Of a stretch of 64,000 bases of DNA, positions 33,051-40,493 are shown in pieces. Below the pieces are notes generated by a model. That model worked only from the letters and a program-made list of their open reading frames with translations, did no database searches and was not told where the DNA came from. Position numbers and translations under genes: made by a program. The stretch is from Poriferisodalis sp963663635 (lineage in GTDB: Bacteria > Actinomycetota > Acidimicrobiia > Acidimicrobiales > Poriferisodalaceae). Each line of letters begins with the position of its first letter. Positions within the stretch are counted from its first letter, which is position 1. The stretch lies in the NCBI GenBank assembly GCA_963663635.2, contig CAXXMY010000020.1:100398-164397 (forward strand). The letters are read 5' to 3'.

Positions 33051-34040
33051 ATGCGTGCATTAGAAGTGCAGTCCCTGATTGGTCCGGCTGGCATCGCCGT
33101 CGTTGACGCGCCAGAGCCCGAAGCAGACCCCGCCAAGGCATCGGTGATCGTCGACATGGTATGCGGCGGAGTGTCGTTCCCCGACCTCCTGCAAAGCCAA
33201 GGCCTCTACCAGTACCGACCGGACCCGCCGTTCCGTCCGGGCATCGAAGCCGCCGGGGTGGTTCGTTCGGCTCCCGCCGATTCGGGCTACGCGGCGGGCG
33301 ATCGGGTGTGCGTGTGGACCAACGGGTGCCTGGCCGAGACAGTCGCCGTGGCTCCGCGTGATCTGTTCGTGCTGCCGAGCCAACTCAGCTTCGAAGAGGG
33401 TGCGGCACTGGTGATGAACTACCAGACCGCGGTCTTCTGCATGATCGATCGTGCCGGCCTGTCCGAGGGCGAGTCCGTGCTCGTGCTCGGCGCTTCCGGT
33501 GGTGTGGGGACGTCGGGCATCCAGGTGGCCAAAGGCGTCGGCGCGGGACCCGTCATCGGCCTCGTATCGACACCCGCGAAGGGCGTGATTGCCACTGCCG
33601 CCGGCGCGGACCACATTGTGCTGATCAGCGACACGTGGAAAGACGAGGTGCGCGAGTTGACCGGCGGTCGCGGCGTCGACATGACCTACGACCCCGTCGG
33701 CGGCGACCGCTTCCTCGACGGCATTCGCGCGCTGGCCCGCTTCGGTCGTCTCGTGGTGGTGGGTTTCGCTGCCGGCGAGATCCCGACCGTGAAGGTGAAT
33801 CGACTGCTGCTGCGCAACGTCAGCCTTGTGGGCGCCGCGTGGGGCGAAGCGGTCGCGGCCGACTCCACGATCCCCCATCGCATCCACGAACGCCTGCTTG
33901 GCATGATCGAATCCGGTGCCGTGAAGCCTCCGATCGGCCAGGTGCTCCCATTCGAGCAAGCGGCTGAGGCCTACCGCCTGCTGGACGAGCGCGAAGCAGT
34001 GGGCAAGGTGCTCGTGCGAATGCGACCCAATCCGTCCTAG
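33051..34040 (+). CDS. NADPH:quinone oxidoreductase-like MDR-family protein
   Basis: A 329-residue zinc-independent medium-chain reductase: FRPGIEAAGVV, then the nucleotide-binding VLVLGASGGVGTSGIQVAK, GVDMTYDPVGGD and PFEQAAEAYRLLDEREAVGKVLV. The zinc-ligand Cys residues of alcohol dehydrogenases are missing, as expected for the quinone/enoyl reductase branch. The acceptor is unknown. ATG 33051 begins the conserved MRALEV start; a weak CATCTT box lies 6 nt upstream. Confidence 0.9.
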   Translation: MRALEVQSLIGPAGIAVVDAPEPEADPAKASVIVDMVCGGVSFPDLLQSQGLYQYRPDPPFRPGIEAAGVVRSAPADSGYAAGDRVCVWTNGCLAETVAVAPRDLFVLPSQLSFEEGAALVMNYQTAVFCMIDRAGLSEGESVLVLGASGGVGTSGIQVAKGVGAGPVIGLVSTPAKGVIATAAGADHIVLISDTWKDEVRELTGGRGVDMTYDPVGGDRFLDGIRALARFGRLVVVGFAAGEIPTVKVNRLLLRNVSLVGAAWGEAVAADSTIPHRIHERLLGMIESGAVKPPIGQVLPFEQAAEAYRLLDEREAVGKVLVRMRPNPS

Positions 34041-34054
34041 CTCACAGGTGCCGA

Positions 34055-34546
34055 TCAGTCCGCTTCGACTTCGACGTTGCGGGCGAGCAAGGCCATGGTC
34101 ACCGCGACGTGCGCCGCTGTCTCGCCGACATTGTGGCCTCCGGAGTTTTCGCTGCGGGTGAGGGCCTGCGCCTCGTTCTCCACAGTGACGAGTCCGAACC
34201 CGATCGGGATGCCCGTCGCGAGCTGCACGCTCATGACGCCGCTGGCCGCGCCCTCGCTGACCAGTTCGTAGTGAGTGGTCTCGCCGCGGATCACGGCGCC
34301 CACGACGACGATCGCGTCAACGGTGCCGGACGCAGCGAGCATCTTCGCTGCGAGCGGAATCTCGAAGCATCCCGGCACAGCGATCTCGGTCACATCGCTG
34401 ACTCCGAGTTCGGCGAGTCCCCGGCTGGCACCGACTGAGAGCCGCTGCACGATTGCGTCGTTCCATTCCGCCCGGACAATGCCGACGCGCAGCCCCGAGC
34501 CGTCGAGGTCATCGTCGACAGAAGCTCGCCGGTCACGAGTTGCCAC
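34055..34546 (-). CDS. ribH: 6,7-dimethyl-8-ribityllumazine synthase
   Basis: Penultimate step of riboflavin synthesis: joins 5-amino-6-ribitylaminouracil and dihydroxybutanone phosphate. 163 residues, the normal size. Visible are IVRAEWNDAIVQRL, the substrate loop VPGCFEIPLAAK, VVGAVIRGETTHYELV with the catalytic His, and PIGFGLVTVENEAQAL. The GTG at 34546 follows TACCGT by 6 nt (leaderless type). No other rib genes or FMN riboswitch are near, so it is a stand-alone copy. Confidence 0.95.
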   Translation of the reverse strand: MATRDRRASVDDDLDGSGLRVGIVRAEWNDAIVQRLSVGASRGLAELGVSDVTEIAVPGCFEIPLAAKMLAASGTVDAIVVVGAVIRGETTHYELVSEGAASGVMSVQLATGIPIGFGLVTVENEAQALTRSENSGGHNVGETAAHVAVTMALLARNVEVEAD

Positions 34547-34552
34547 GCCGCG

Positions 34553-34558
34553 ACGGTA
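34553..34558 (-). promoter_or_regulatory. -10 box of ribH
   Basis: Minus-strand TACCGT, 6 nt before the GTG start. It decides that start over an upstream TTG. Confidence 0.45.
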
Positions 34559-34673
34559 GCGCTGCAAGATCGGAGTCAGCGATGATTCTCGCTGTCCCCC
34601 GGCGCCGGCGCTTGCAGCGAACGCTTACTGCACCGGCGGGGGGCACAGCGGAGGTCGAATCGCACCTCGCGCC

Positions 34674-34679
34674 TACGCT
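34674..34679 (+). promoter_or_regulatory. -10 box of the hydantoinase-fusion gene
   Basis: TACGCT, 6 nt before the ATG at 34686, with no ribosome site between. Confidence 0.45.
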
Positions 34680-34685
34680 GGACCG

Positions 34686-37600
34686 ATGACTGGCCCACGT
34701 GCGCGGCTGGCAGCGGACATCGGTGGCACGTTCACTGATGTCGCGCTCGAGGTCAGCGGCAACGGCGAACCGCTGCTGGAGACCGCCAAGGTTCTCACCA
34801 CGCCCGACGCGCCGGCTGACGCCGTCCTCGAAGGTGTCAGCGCTGTGCTGGGCGCCGCAGGAATCCAGCCCAGCGACGTCGACGTGTTCATCCATGGAAC
34901 CACGCTCGCCACGAACGCTCTCATCGAGCGCCGTGGCGCGCGCACAGCGTTGCTCACGACACAGGGCATGCGCGACTGCGTCGAGATGGCGCACGAGAAC
35001 CGGTTCGAGCAATACGACCTGTACATGCGTCGTCCAGAACCGCTTGTCCCGCGCCATCGACGCATCGGCATTCCCGAACGGCTCGCCGCAGACGGCAGCG
35101 TGCTGCTGCCGCTGGATGAGGACTCGGTGAGGGCTGCGGCGCGAGCTCTGGCCGCCGACGGCGTCGAGAGCGTGGCGGTCGGCTACGTGCACTCGTACCT
35201 CGATGCGCGCCACGAAGAGCGCACGGCGGAGATCTTGGCAGAGTGCTGGCCCGAGGCGACCGTGACGATCTCGAGCGAAGTGTGTCCAGAGATCCGCGAG
35301 TACGAACGCTTCTCCACTGCGTGCGCAAATGCGTACATCGCCCCACTGATGCGCCGCTACCTGACCGATCTCGATGCGCGCCTGGAAGCTCTGGGCGTCG
35401 GCTGCGGCATGTATCTCATGACGTCTGGCGGAGGGCTGGGCACGCTCGCCGAAGCGCTCCGGTTCCCGGTTCGCCTCATCGAGAGCGGTCCGGCTGGCGG
35501 GGCGCTGCTGGCGTCGGAGATCTCCCGAAGCCTGGACTGTGAGAGAGCGCTGAGCTTTGACATGGGCGGGACCACGGCCAAGCTGTGCATCGTCGAACGC
35601 GGGCATCCGCGCACGAACCGCGAACTCGAGGTCGGCCGTGAGTACCGATTCCTCGCGGGCAGCGGCCTGCCGCTGCGCCTGCCTGTGATCGAGATGGTCG
35701 AGATCGGCGCCGGCGGCGGCTCGATCGCAAGCCTGGATGCGCTCGGCCGGATCTCCGTCGGGCCAGCAAGCGCCGGCTCCGAACCGGGCCCTGCAGCCTA
35801 CGGGCGCGGGGGCACCGAGCCAACTGTCACCGACGCCGACGCCGTGCTGGGTCGACTGCTCCCGGAGCGCTTCGCCGGCGGCACGCTGACGTTCGACCCA
35901 GATGCCTCTGCCAAGGCGCTTACTGCCGCGTTGGCGGAACCGGCCGGCCTGCAAACGACGGTTGCGGCGATCGGCATATCCGAAGTTGTCGACGAGAACA
36001 TGTCCAATGCGGGGCGCGTCCATGCGGCCGACCAGGGCTGCGACATCAGCCGCGGCACCCTCATCGCCTTCGGCGGTGCCGCTCCGCTGCACGCCGCTCG
36101 CGTGGCCGCCAAGCTCGGTATCGACGACATCGTGATCCCGGCCGGGGCGGGCGTGGGCTCGGCCATCGGCTTCCTGCGGGCGCCGGTGTCGCACGAATCG
36201 GTCCGCACGCGCCATGCCCGCGTCAGCGAACTGACTGCGACGAGCCTGGCCGAACTGCTCGGCGACATGGCTGACGAAGCAGGCGCGATCGTGCGAGCTG
36301 CTGCGCCAGATGCGCAGACCAGCACGCATGTGCGCGCCCTCATGCGCTACCGCGGCCAGGGTCACGAGATCAACGTCGATGTCGACGCGGCGCTGCTGCG
36401 GTCGCACGACATGGAGAGCCCGAGCGACGCCGAAGTGCGCGCTGCGCTGCGCACGGCGTTCACGAAGGCCTACAAGCAGCTGTACACCCGCCACATTGGC
36501 AATCTCGAGATCGAGGTGCTCAGCTGGCTGCTGGAGATCCGCACGCCGCAATCCGAGGCATTCCTGCTCCACCCTCAGCTCGCCGACGAGCCGGTGACCG
36601 CGGCGGCGAGCACGCTCGTCACCGACACCGCCACCGGCCGCGCCGTCGCGCACGCGCTCTACGAGCGCGATGCCCTCACAGAAGGCAGTTGGCTCATCGG
36701 CCCCGCGCTGGTCACCGAGGACCAGACCACCACGGTGGTGCCCTCCGGATTCGTGGCGACGGTGACTGCCGGCGGGCATCTGCGGCTGAGCAACGCATCG
36801 GCGCCCAGCACGTCGCGACGGCTTGTCGAAGCTGCCGTTGCTGCGGACAGCGAGATCCCGGCTGCGGCCACGGTGGACCTCGACGCTGTGCGGCTCGGCG
36901 TGCAGTGGAACCGTCTCATCTCGGTCACCGAAGAGCAAGCACGCGCCCTCGTGCGCGCTGCGTTCAGCACGTCGACGAGGGAGGCAGGCGACCTGTCAGC
37001 TGGCATCTTCGACCCGCAGGGCCGGATGCTCGCCCAGTCGGTCACCGGCACGCCCGGTCACGTCAACTCCATGGCGTACTCGGTCCTGCACTTTCTGGAT
37101 CGCTTTCCCGCGTCGGAGATGCGACCCGGTGACATCTTCCTCACGAACGATCCTTGGAAGGGCACCGGCCACCTCTTCGACATCGTGGTGGTCACACCGG
37201 CGTTTCTGCGGGGCGAGTTCGTGGCGCTGTTCGCCTGCACCAGCCACGTCGTGGACATCGGCGGGGCCGGCTTTACCACCGATTCGAAAGAGGTGTACCA
37301 CGAGGGCCTGTACCTGCCGATCCTGAAGTTCGCCACCGACGGCGTCTTCGATCCGACCGTGGTGTCGATCATCGAGGCGAACGTGCGCCACCCCGTACAG
37401 GTCATCGGTGACATCCACTCGCTGGCTGCGTGCAATGAGACCGGCGCAGCACGCCTCATCTCGATGATGGACGAATACGGCATGGCAGACCTCGACGAGT
37501 TGGCCGAGCACATCATCATCTCGTCGCACCGGGCAATGCTCGACGCCATCGGCGAGCTGCCGGCGGGCACTTGGAACTCGACCATGCGCGTCGACGGGAT

Positions 37601-38567
37601 CGAAGAGCCCATCGACATCGTGTGCGCTTTGACGATCGCTGGCGACGGCATCGACGTGGACTTCAACGGGACCGGACCTCAGTCCAACTGGGGTATCAAC
37701 GTGCCGATGGCGTACACCGACGCGTACACGTCGTTCGGTGTGCGATGCATCGTCGGCCCCGACATTCCCAACAACACCGGGTCGCTGGATGCGGTCCGGG
37801 TGCGAGCCCCCGAGGGCTGCATCCTCAATGCGCCGCATCCGGCGGCAGTGAATGTGCGCCACGTGATGGGCCAGTTGCTCCCCGACGCGGTGTTCGGCTG
37901 CCTGTCCCAGGTGGTGCCCGAGCGGGTGCCCGCAGAGGGCACCTCGTCGTTGTGGAACCTGCTCGCCACCGGCATGTGGCAGCCGGACACGGGGGTCAGC
38001 ACGACGACTCGCTCGGTGAGCGCGGTGAGGCTCGCCGGCAACGAGTCTGCGGGGCACAAGCCGGAGCGCTACATCCTCATGAGCTTTCATTCCGGCGGCG
38101 CAGGCGCCCGACCGAAGGCCGACGGGCTGTCGGCGACAGCGTTCCCGAGCGGCGTGCGAAACATGCCCGTAGAGGTGAACGAAATCGGCTCGCCGCTGGT
38201 GTTCTGGCGCAAGGAATTCCGTACCGACTCTGGCGGGACAGGCCGTTACCGGGGCGGGCTCGGCCAAGTCATCGAGCTCGAAAATCGCCAGCAACGGGAC
38301 TTTGCGATCAGCGCCACGTACGAGCGGGTCACCTATCCCGCCCGTGGCCGACACGGCGGAGGCCCGGGTGCGCTGGGCCGCCTGTCGCTCGACGACGGCT
38401 CCGAGGTACGTGCCAAGGGTCGCTCGGTGATTCCCGGCGACCGCCGCTTGATCGTGGAGTTCCCCGGCGGCGGCGGATATGGCGATCCTGCCGACCGCAG
38501 CCCAGACGCCGTCGCACGCGACCTGCAGCTGGAATTCGTTTCCTCGCAACCGGAATCGCCGCGATAA
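34686..38567 (+). CDS. HyuA-HyuB fusion (hydantoinase/5-oxoprolinase type)
   Basis: 1293 residues, the longest gene here. Residues 1-690 are HyuA: the ATP-binding N-lobe ADIGGTFTDVALE, FIHGTTLATNALIERRGA, SFDMGGTTAKLCIVE, EIGAGGGSIASLD, GPASAGSEPGPAAYGRGG. Residues about 725-1290 are HyuB: VQWNRLISVTEEQARALVRA, GTPGHVNSMAYSVLHFL, ILTNDPW-type FLTNDPWKGTGHLFD, HSGGAGARPKADGLSATAFP and RYRGGLGQVIELE. In most bacteria these are separate subunits. The one-chain order A-B is that of eukaryotic 5-oxoprolinase. It would use ATP to open a cyclic imide or lactam; the substrate is not determined. Confidence 0.92.
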   Translation: MTGPRARLAADIGGTFTDVALEVSGNGEPLLETAKVLTTPDAPADAVLEGVSAVLGAAGIQPSDVDVFIHGTTLATNALIERRGARTALLTTQGMRDCVEMAHENRFEQYDLYMRRPEPLVPRHRRIGIPERLAADGSVLLPLDEDSVRAAARALAADGVESVAVGYVHSYLDARHEERTAEILAECWPEATVTISSEVCPEIREYERFSTACANAYIAPLMRRYLTDLDARLEALGVGCGMYLMTSGGGLGTLAEALRFPVRLIESGPAGGALLASEISRSLDCERALSFDMGGTTAKLCIVERGHPRTNRELEVGREYRFLAGSGLPLRLPVIEMVEIGAGGGSIASLDALGRISVGPASAGSEPGPAAYGRGGTEPTVTDADAVLGRLLPERFAGGTLTFDPDASAKALTAALAEPAGLQTTVAAIGISEVVDENMSNAGRVHAADQGCDISRGTLIAFGGAAPLHAARVAAKLGIDDIVIPAGAGVGSAIGFLRAPVSHESVRTRHARVSELTATSLAELLGDMADEAGAIVRAAAPDAQTSTHVRALMRYRGQGHEINVDVDAALLRSHDMESPSDAEVRAALRTAFTKAYKQLYTRHIGNLEIEVLSWLLEIRTPQSEAFLLHPQLADEPVTAAASTLVTDTATGRAVAHALYERDALTEGSWLIGPALVTEDQTTTVVPSGFVATVTAGGHLRLSNASAPSTSRRLVEAAVAADSEIPAAATVDLDAVRLGVQWNRLISVTEEQARALVRAAFSTSTREAGDLSAGIFDPQGRMLAQSVTGTPGHVNSMAYSVLHFLDRFPASEMRPGDIFLTNDPWKGTGHLFDIVVVTPAFLRGEFVALFACTSHVVDIGGAGFTTDSKEVYHEGLYLPILKFATDGVFDPTVVSIIEANVRHPVQVIGDIHSLAACNETGAARLISMMDEYGMADLDELAEHIIISSHRAMLDAIGELPAGTWNSTMRVDGIEEPIDIVCALTIAGDGIDVDFNGTGPQSNWGINVPMAYTDAYTSFGVRCIVGPDIPNNTGSLDAVRVRAPEGCILNAPHPAAVNVRHVMGQLLPDAVFGCLSQVVPERVPAEGTSSLWNLLATGMWQPDTGVSTTTRSVSAVRLAGNESAGHKPERYILMSFHSGGAGARPKADGLSATAFPSGVRNMPVEVNEIGSPLVFWRKEFRTDSGGTGRYRGGLGQVIELENRQQRDFAISATYERVTYPARGRHGGGPGALGRLSLDDGSEVRAKGRSVIPGDRRLIVEFPGGGGYGDPADRSPDAVARDLQLEFVSSQPESPR

Positions 38568-38628
38568 TCCCCGCAAGTTGCGGCATTACCGGCCCGAGAC
38601 CGAGAACCGCGCTGCGAGGCAGCTCTCC

Positions 38629-39231
38629 ATGAACCCATCAACACAAACCGCCACGGCGGGCCCGACGACTGACACCGACGAGGCTCGCCATCGCAGCACG
38701 ACCGAGCTGGAGGCTGCGTTGGGGCACATTCGCGAGGCACCAGCACGTTCGGGCGCGATCCAGCTCATCGTCCGCCGGCCGGCCGAAGATGCACGCGAGG
38801 TGCTGACCGAAGCCCGCATCAATGCCGACGAGGGTGTCGAGGGCGACACCTGGAACCAGCGTGGGACATCACTGTCGGCCGACGGAGGTCCGCATCCGAA
38901 CAAGCAGATCACGATCATGAACGCTCGTGCCGCTGCGGTGATCGTGGGCCCGATCAAGCGCTGGCCGCTGGCAGGCGATCAGATCTACGCAGACCTGGAC
39001 ATCGGTATTGAAGCGATGCCCCCGGGAACGCAACTGGCAATCGGCGACGCAGTGGTGGAGATCGCCCCTGAGCCCCACACCGGCTGCGCCAAGTTCGCGG
39101 CCCGCTTCGGTCGCGAGGCGCTGAAGTTCGTCAACACCGGCGAAGGACGAGAACTGCGGCTGCGTGGCGTCAATTGCCGAGTCACAACGCCCGGCACGGT
39201 TCGAGTGGGCGACTCAATCAGCCACGTCTGA
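38629..39231 (+). CDS. MOSC-domain protein
   Basis: A 200-residue protein with the MOSC (molybdenum cofactor sulfurase C-terminal) pattern: GVEGDTWNQRG, QITIMNARAAAVI, LDIGIEAMPPGTQLAIGDAVVEIA, and HTGCAKFAARFGREALKFV with the Cys that carries or receives sulfur. MOSC proteins handle sulfide on molybdenum cofactor or related thiol chemistry. The window also has a Mo enzyme gene (24254), but no direct link is shown. The ATG at 38629 has GCGAGG upstream; a longer start would overlap the HyuAB gene. Confidence 0.82.
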   Translation: MNPSTQTATAGPTTDTDEARHRSTTELEAALGHIREAPARSGAIQLIVRRPAEDAREVLTEARINADEGVEGDTWNQRGTSLSADGGPHPNKQITIMNARAAAVIVGPIKRWPLAGDQIYADLDIGIEAMPPGTQLAIGDAVVEIAPEPHTGCAKFAARFGREALKFVNTGEGRELRLRGVNCRVTTPGTVRVGDSISHV

Positions 39232-39359
39232 CGAGGTCGCGGCGCCACCGTCGTGGCAGCACCGCCGGCCGCGCTGCCTACCGACAGCGGGGTCGGTCAA
39301 TTCCGAACCACTGGCCCAAACAGCATGACCGTCACACCCCCTGCGTACTGTTGCGTGTC

Positions 39360-40493
39360 ATGAAATTCATTCACACAGCCGACTGGCAACTCGGGATGAC
39401 GCGTCATTTTCTGAGTGGAGAGGCGCAGCCGCGGTTCAGCGGGGCGCGGCTCGATGCGGTCCGACGTATCGGCGAACTCGCCGTTGAAGAGAGCTGCGAG
39501 TTCGTCGTGGTGTGCGGCGACGTGTTCGAATCCAACCAGATCGACCGGCAGGTACTCGTTCGAGCACTGGACGCAATGGCATCCACTCCGCAGGTGACCT
39601 TCTACCTCCTGCCGGGCAATCACGATCCACTCGACGCCGCGTCGATCTACCGATCGAACGCCTTCACGTTGAACAAGCCGGACAACGTGGTGGTATTGGA
39701 TGAATCGGGTTCGATTTCGATTGCTGACGGGATCGAGTTGGTGGCGGCACCGTGGATGTCCAAACGGCCTCTCCGTGACCTCGTCGATGAGGCTTGCGCC
39801 AACCTCGAGCCGTCCAGTGCACTGCGAATCGTTGCCGGCCACGGTGCCCTCGACTCTCGTTCACCGGACGCTGACAACCCGGCGCTCATCACGCTCGCCC
39901 GTCTGGAAGAGCGCATCGAGGCCGAAGAGATCCACTATGTCGCGCTCGGTGACCGCCACTCCACAACGAATGAGGGCACCAGCGGCCGCGTCTGGTACTC
40001 CGGCGCGCCAGAGCCCACTGACTACGACGAGATCGACCCCGGCAACGTGCTCGTCGTGGAACTCAACCGAGATCAGGTGCAGGTTGAGAGCCGCCGAGTC
40101 GGCACATGGGTCTGCCGGCGCAGCGAGAGGGAATTGACTTCCGAAGCCGACATCGACGCGCTCGAAGAGTGGCTCGCGTCCCTCGAAGACAAGGAGCGAA
40201 CCATCGTCAAGTTGGCCCTTGTAGGTCAGATCTCGGTAGCACAGAAGGCGAGGCTCGACCGATTGCTCGAGCACCACGCCGAGTTGCTCGCCGCGCTCGA
40301 GACCTGGGAACGGCATTCCGAACTCGCGATCGTGCCTGACGACACCGACTTCGAATCCTTCGGCCTGTCTGGTTACGCGCAACAAGCGCTCTGCGACTTG
40401 CGTGATTTGGCAACGTCCAACGACGTCGCAGAAGCTCTCGCGGCCCGCGACGCTCTCTCGCTGCTGCACCGCCTCACGGGAGCCAGCCAGTGA
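39360..40493 (+). CDS. SbcD/YhaO-like metallophosphoesterase (DNA exonuclease subunit)
   Basis: 377 residues. Calcineurin-like phosphoesterase motifs are complete: FIHTADWQLG (D-x-W/H), VVCGDVFESN (GD), LLPGNHDPLD (GNHD), and later AGHGALD and ALGDRHS in place of the usual GHxH. This is the Mre11/SbcD nuclease fold. The C-terminus (residues 250-377) is helical and would bind the ATPase partner, whose GTG overlaps this stop by 4 nt. TACTGT lies 8 nt before the ATG. The pair most resembles B. subtilis YhaO-YhaN. Role: DNA-end repair or possibly defence (inference). Confidence 0.85.
   Translation: MKFIHTADWQLGMTRHFLSGEAQPRFSGARLDAVRRIGELAVEESCEFVVVCGDVFESNQIDRQVLVRALDAMASTPQVTFYLLPGNHDPLDAASIYRSNAFTLNKPDNVVVLDESGSISIADGIELVAAPWMSKRPLRDLVDEACANLEPSSALRIVAGHGALDSRSPDADNPALITLARLEERIEAEEIHYVALGDRHSTTNEGTSGRVWYSGAPEPTDYDEIDPGNVLVVELNRDQVQVESRRVGTWVCRRSERELTSEADIDALEEWLASLEDKERTIVKLALVGQISVAQKARLDRLLEHHAELLAALETWERHSELAIVPDDTDFESFGLSGYAQQALCDLRDLATSNDVAEALAARDALSLLHRLTGASQ

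Noticed and set aside
34547..34685. FMN riboswitch before ribH
   Set aside because: The upstream sequence is only about 140 bp shared with a divergent gene and shows no FMN-aptamer pattern; the -10 box is 6 nt from the start.
34533..36938. An 801-codon minus-strand frame opposite the HyuA part
   Set aside because: Same reason: a GC shadow of the hydantoinase fusion, with no family motif.
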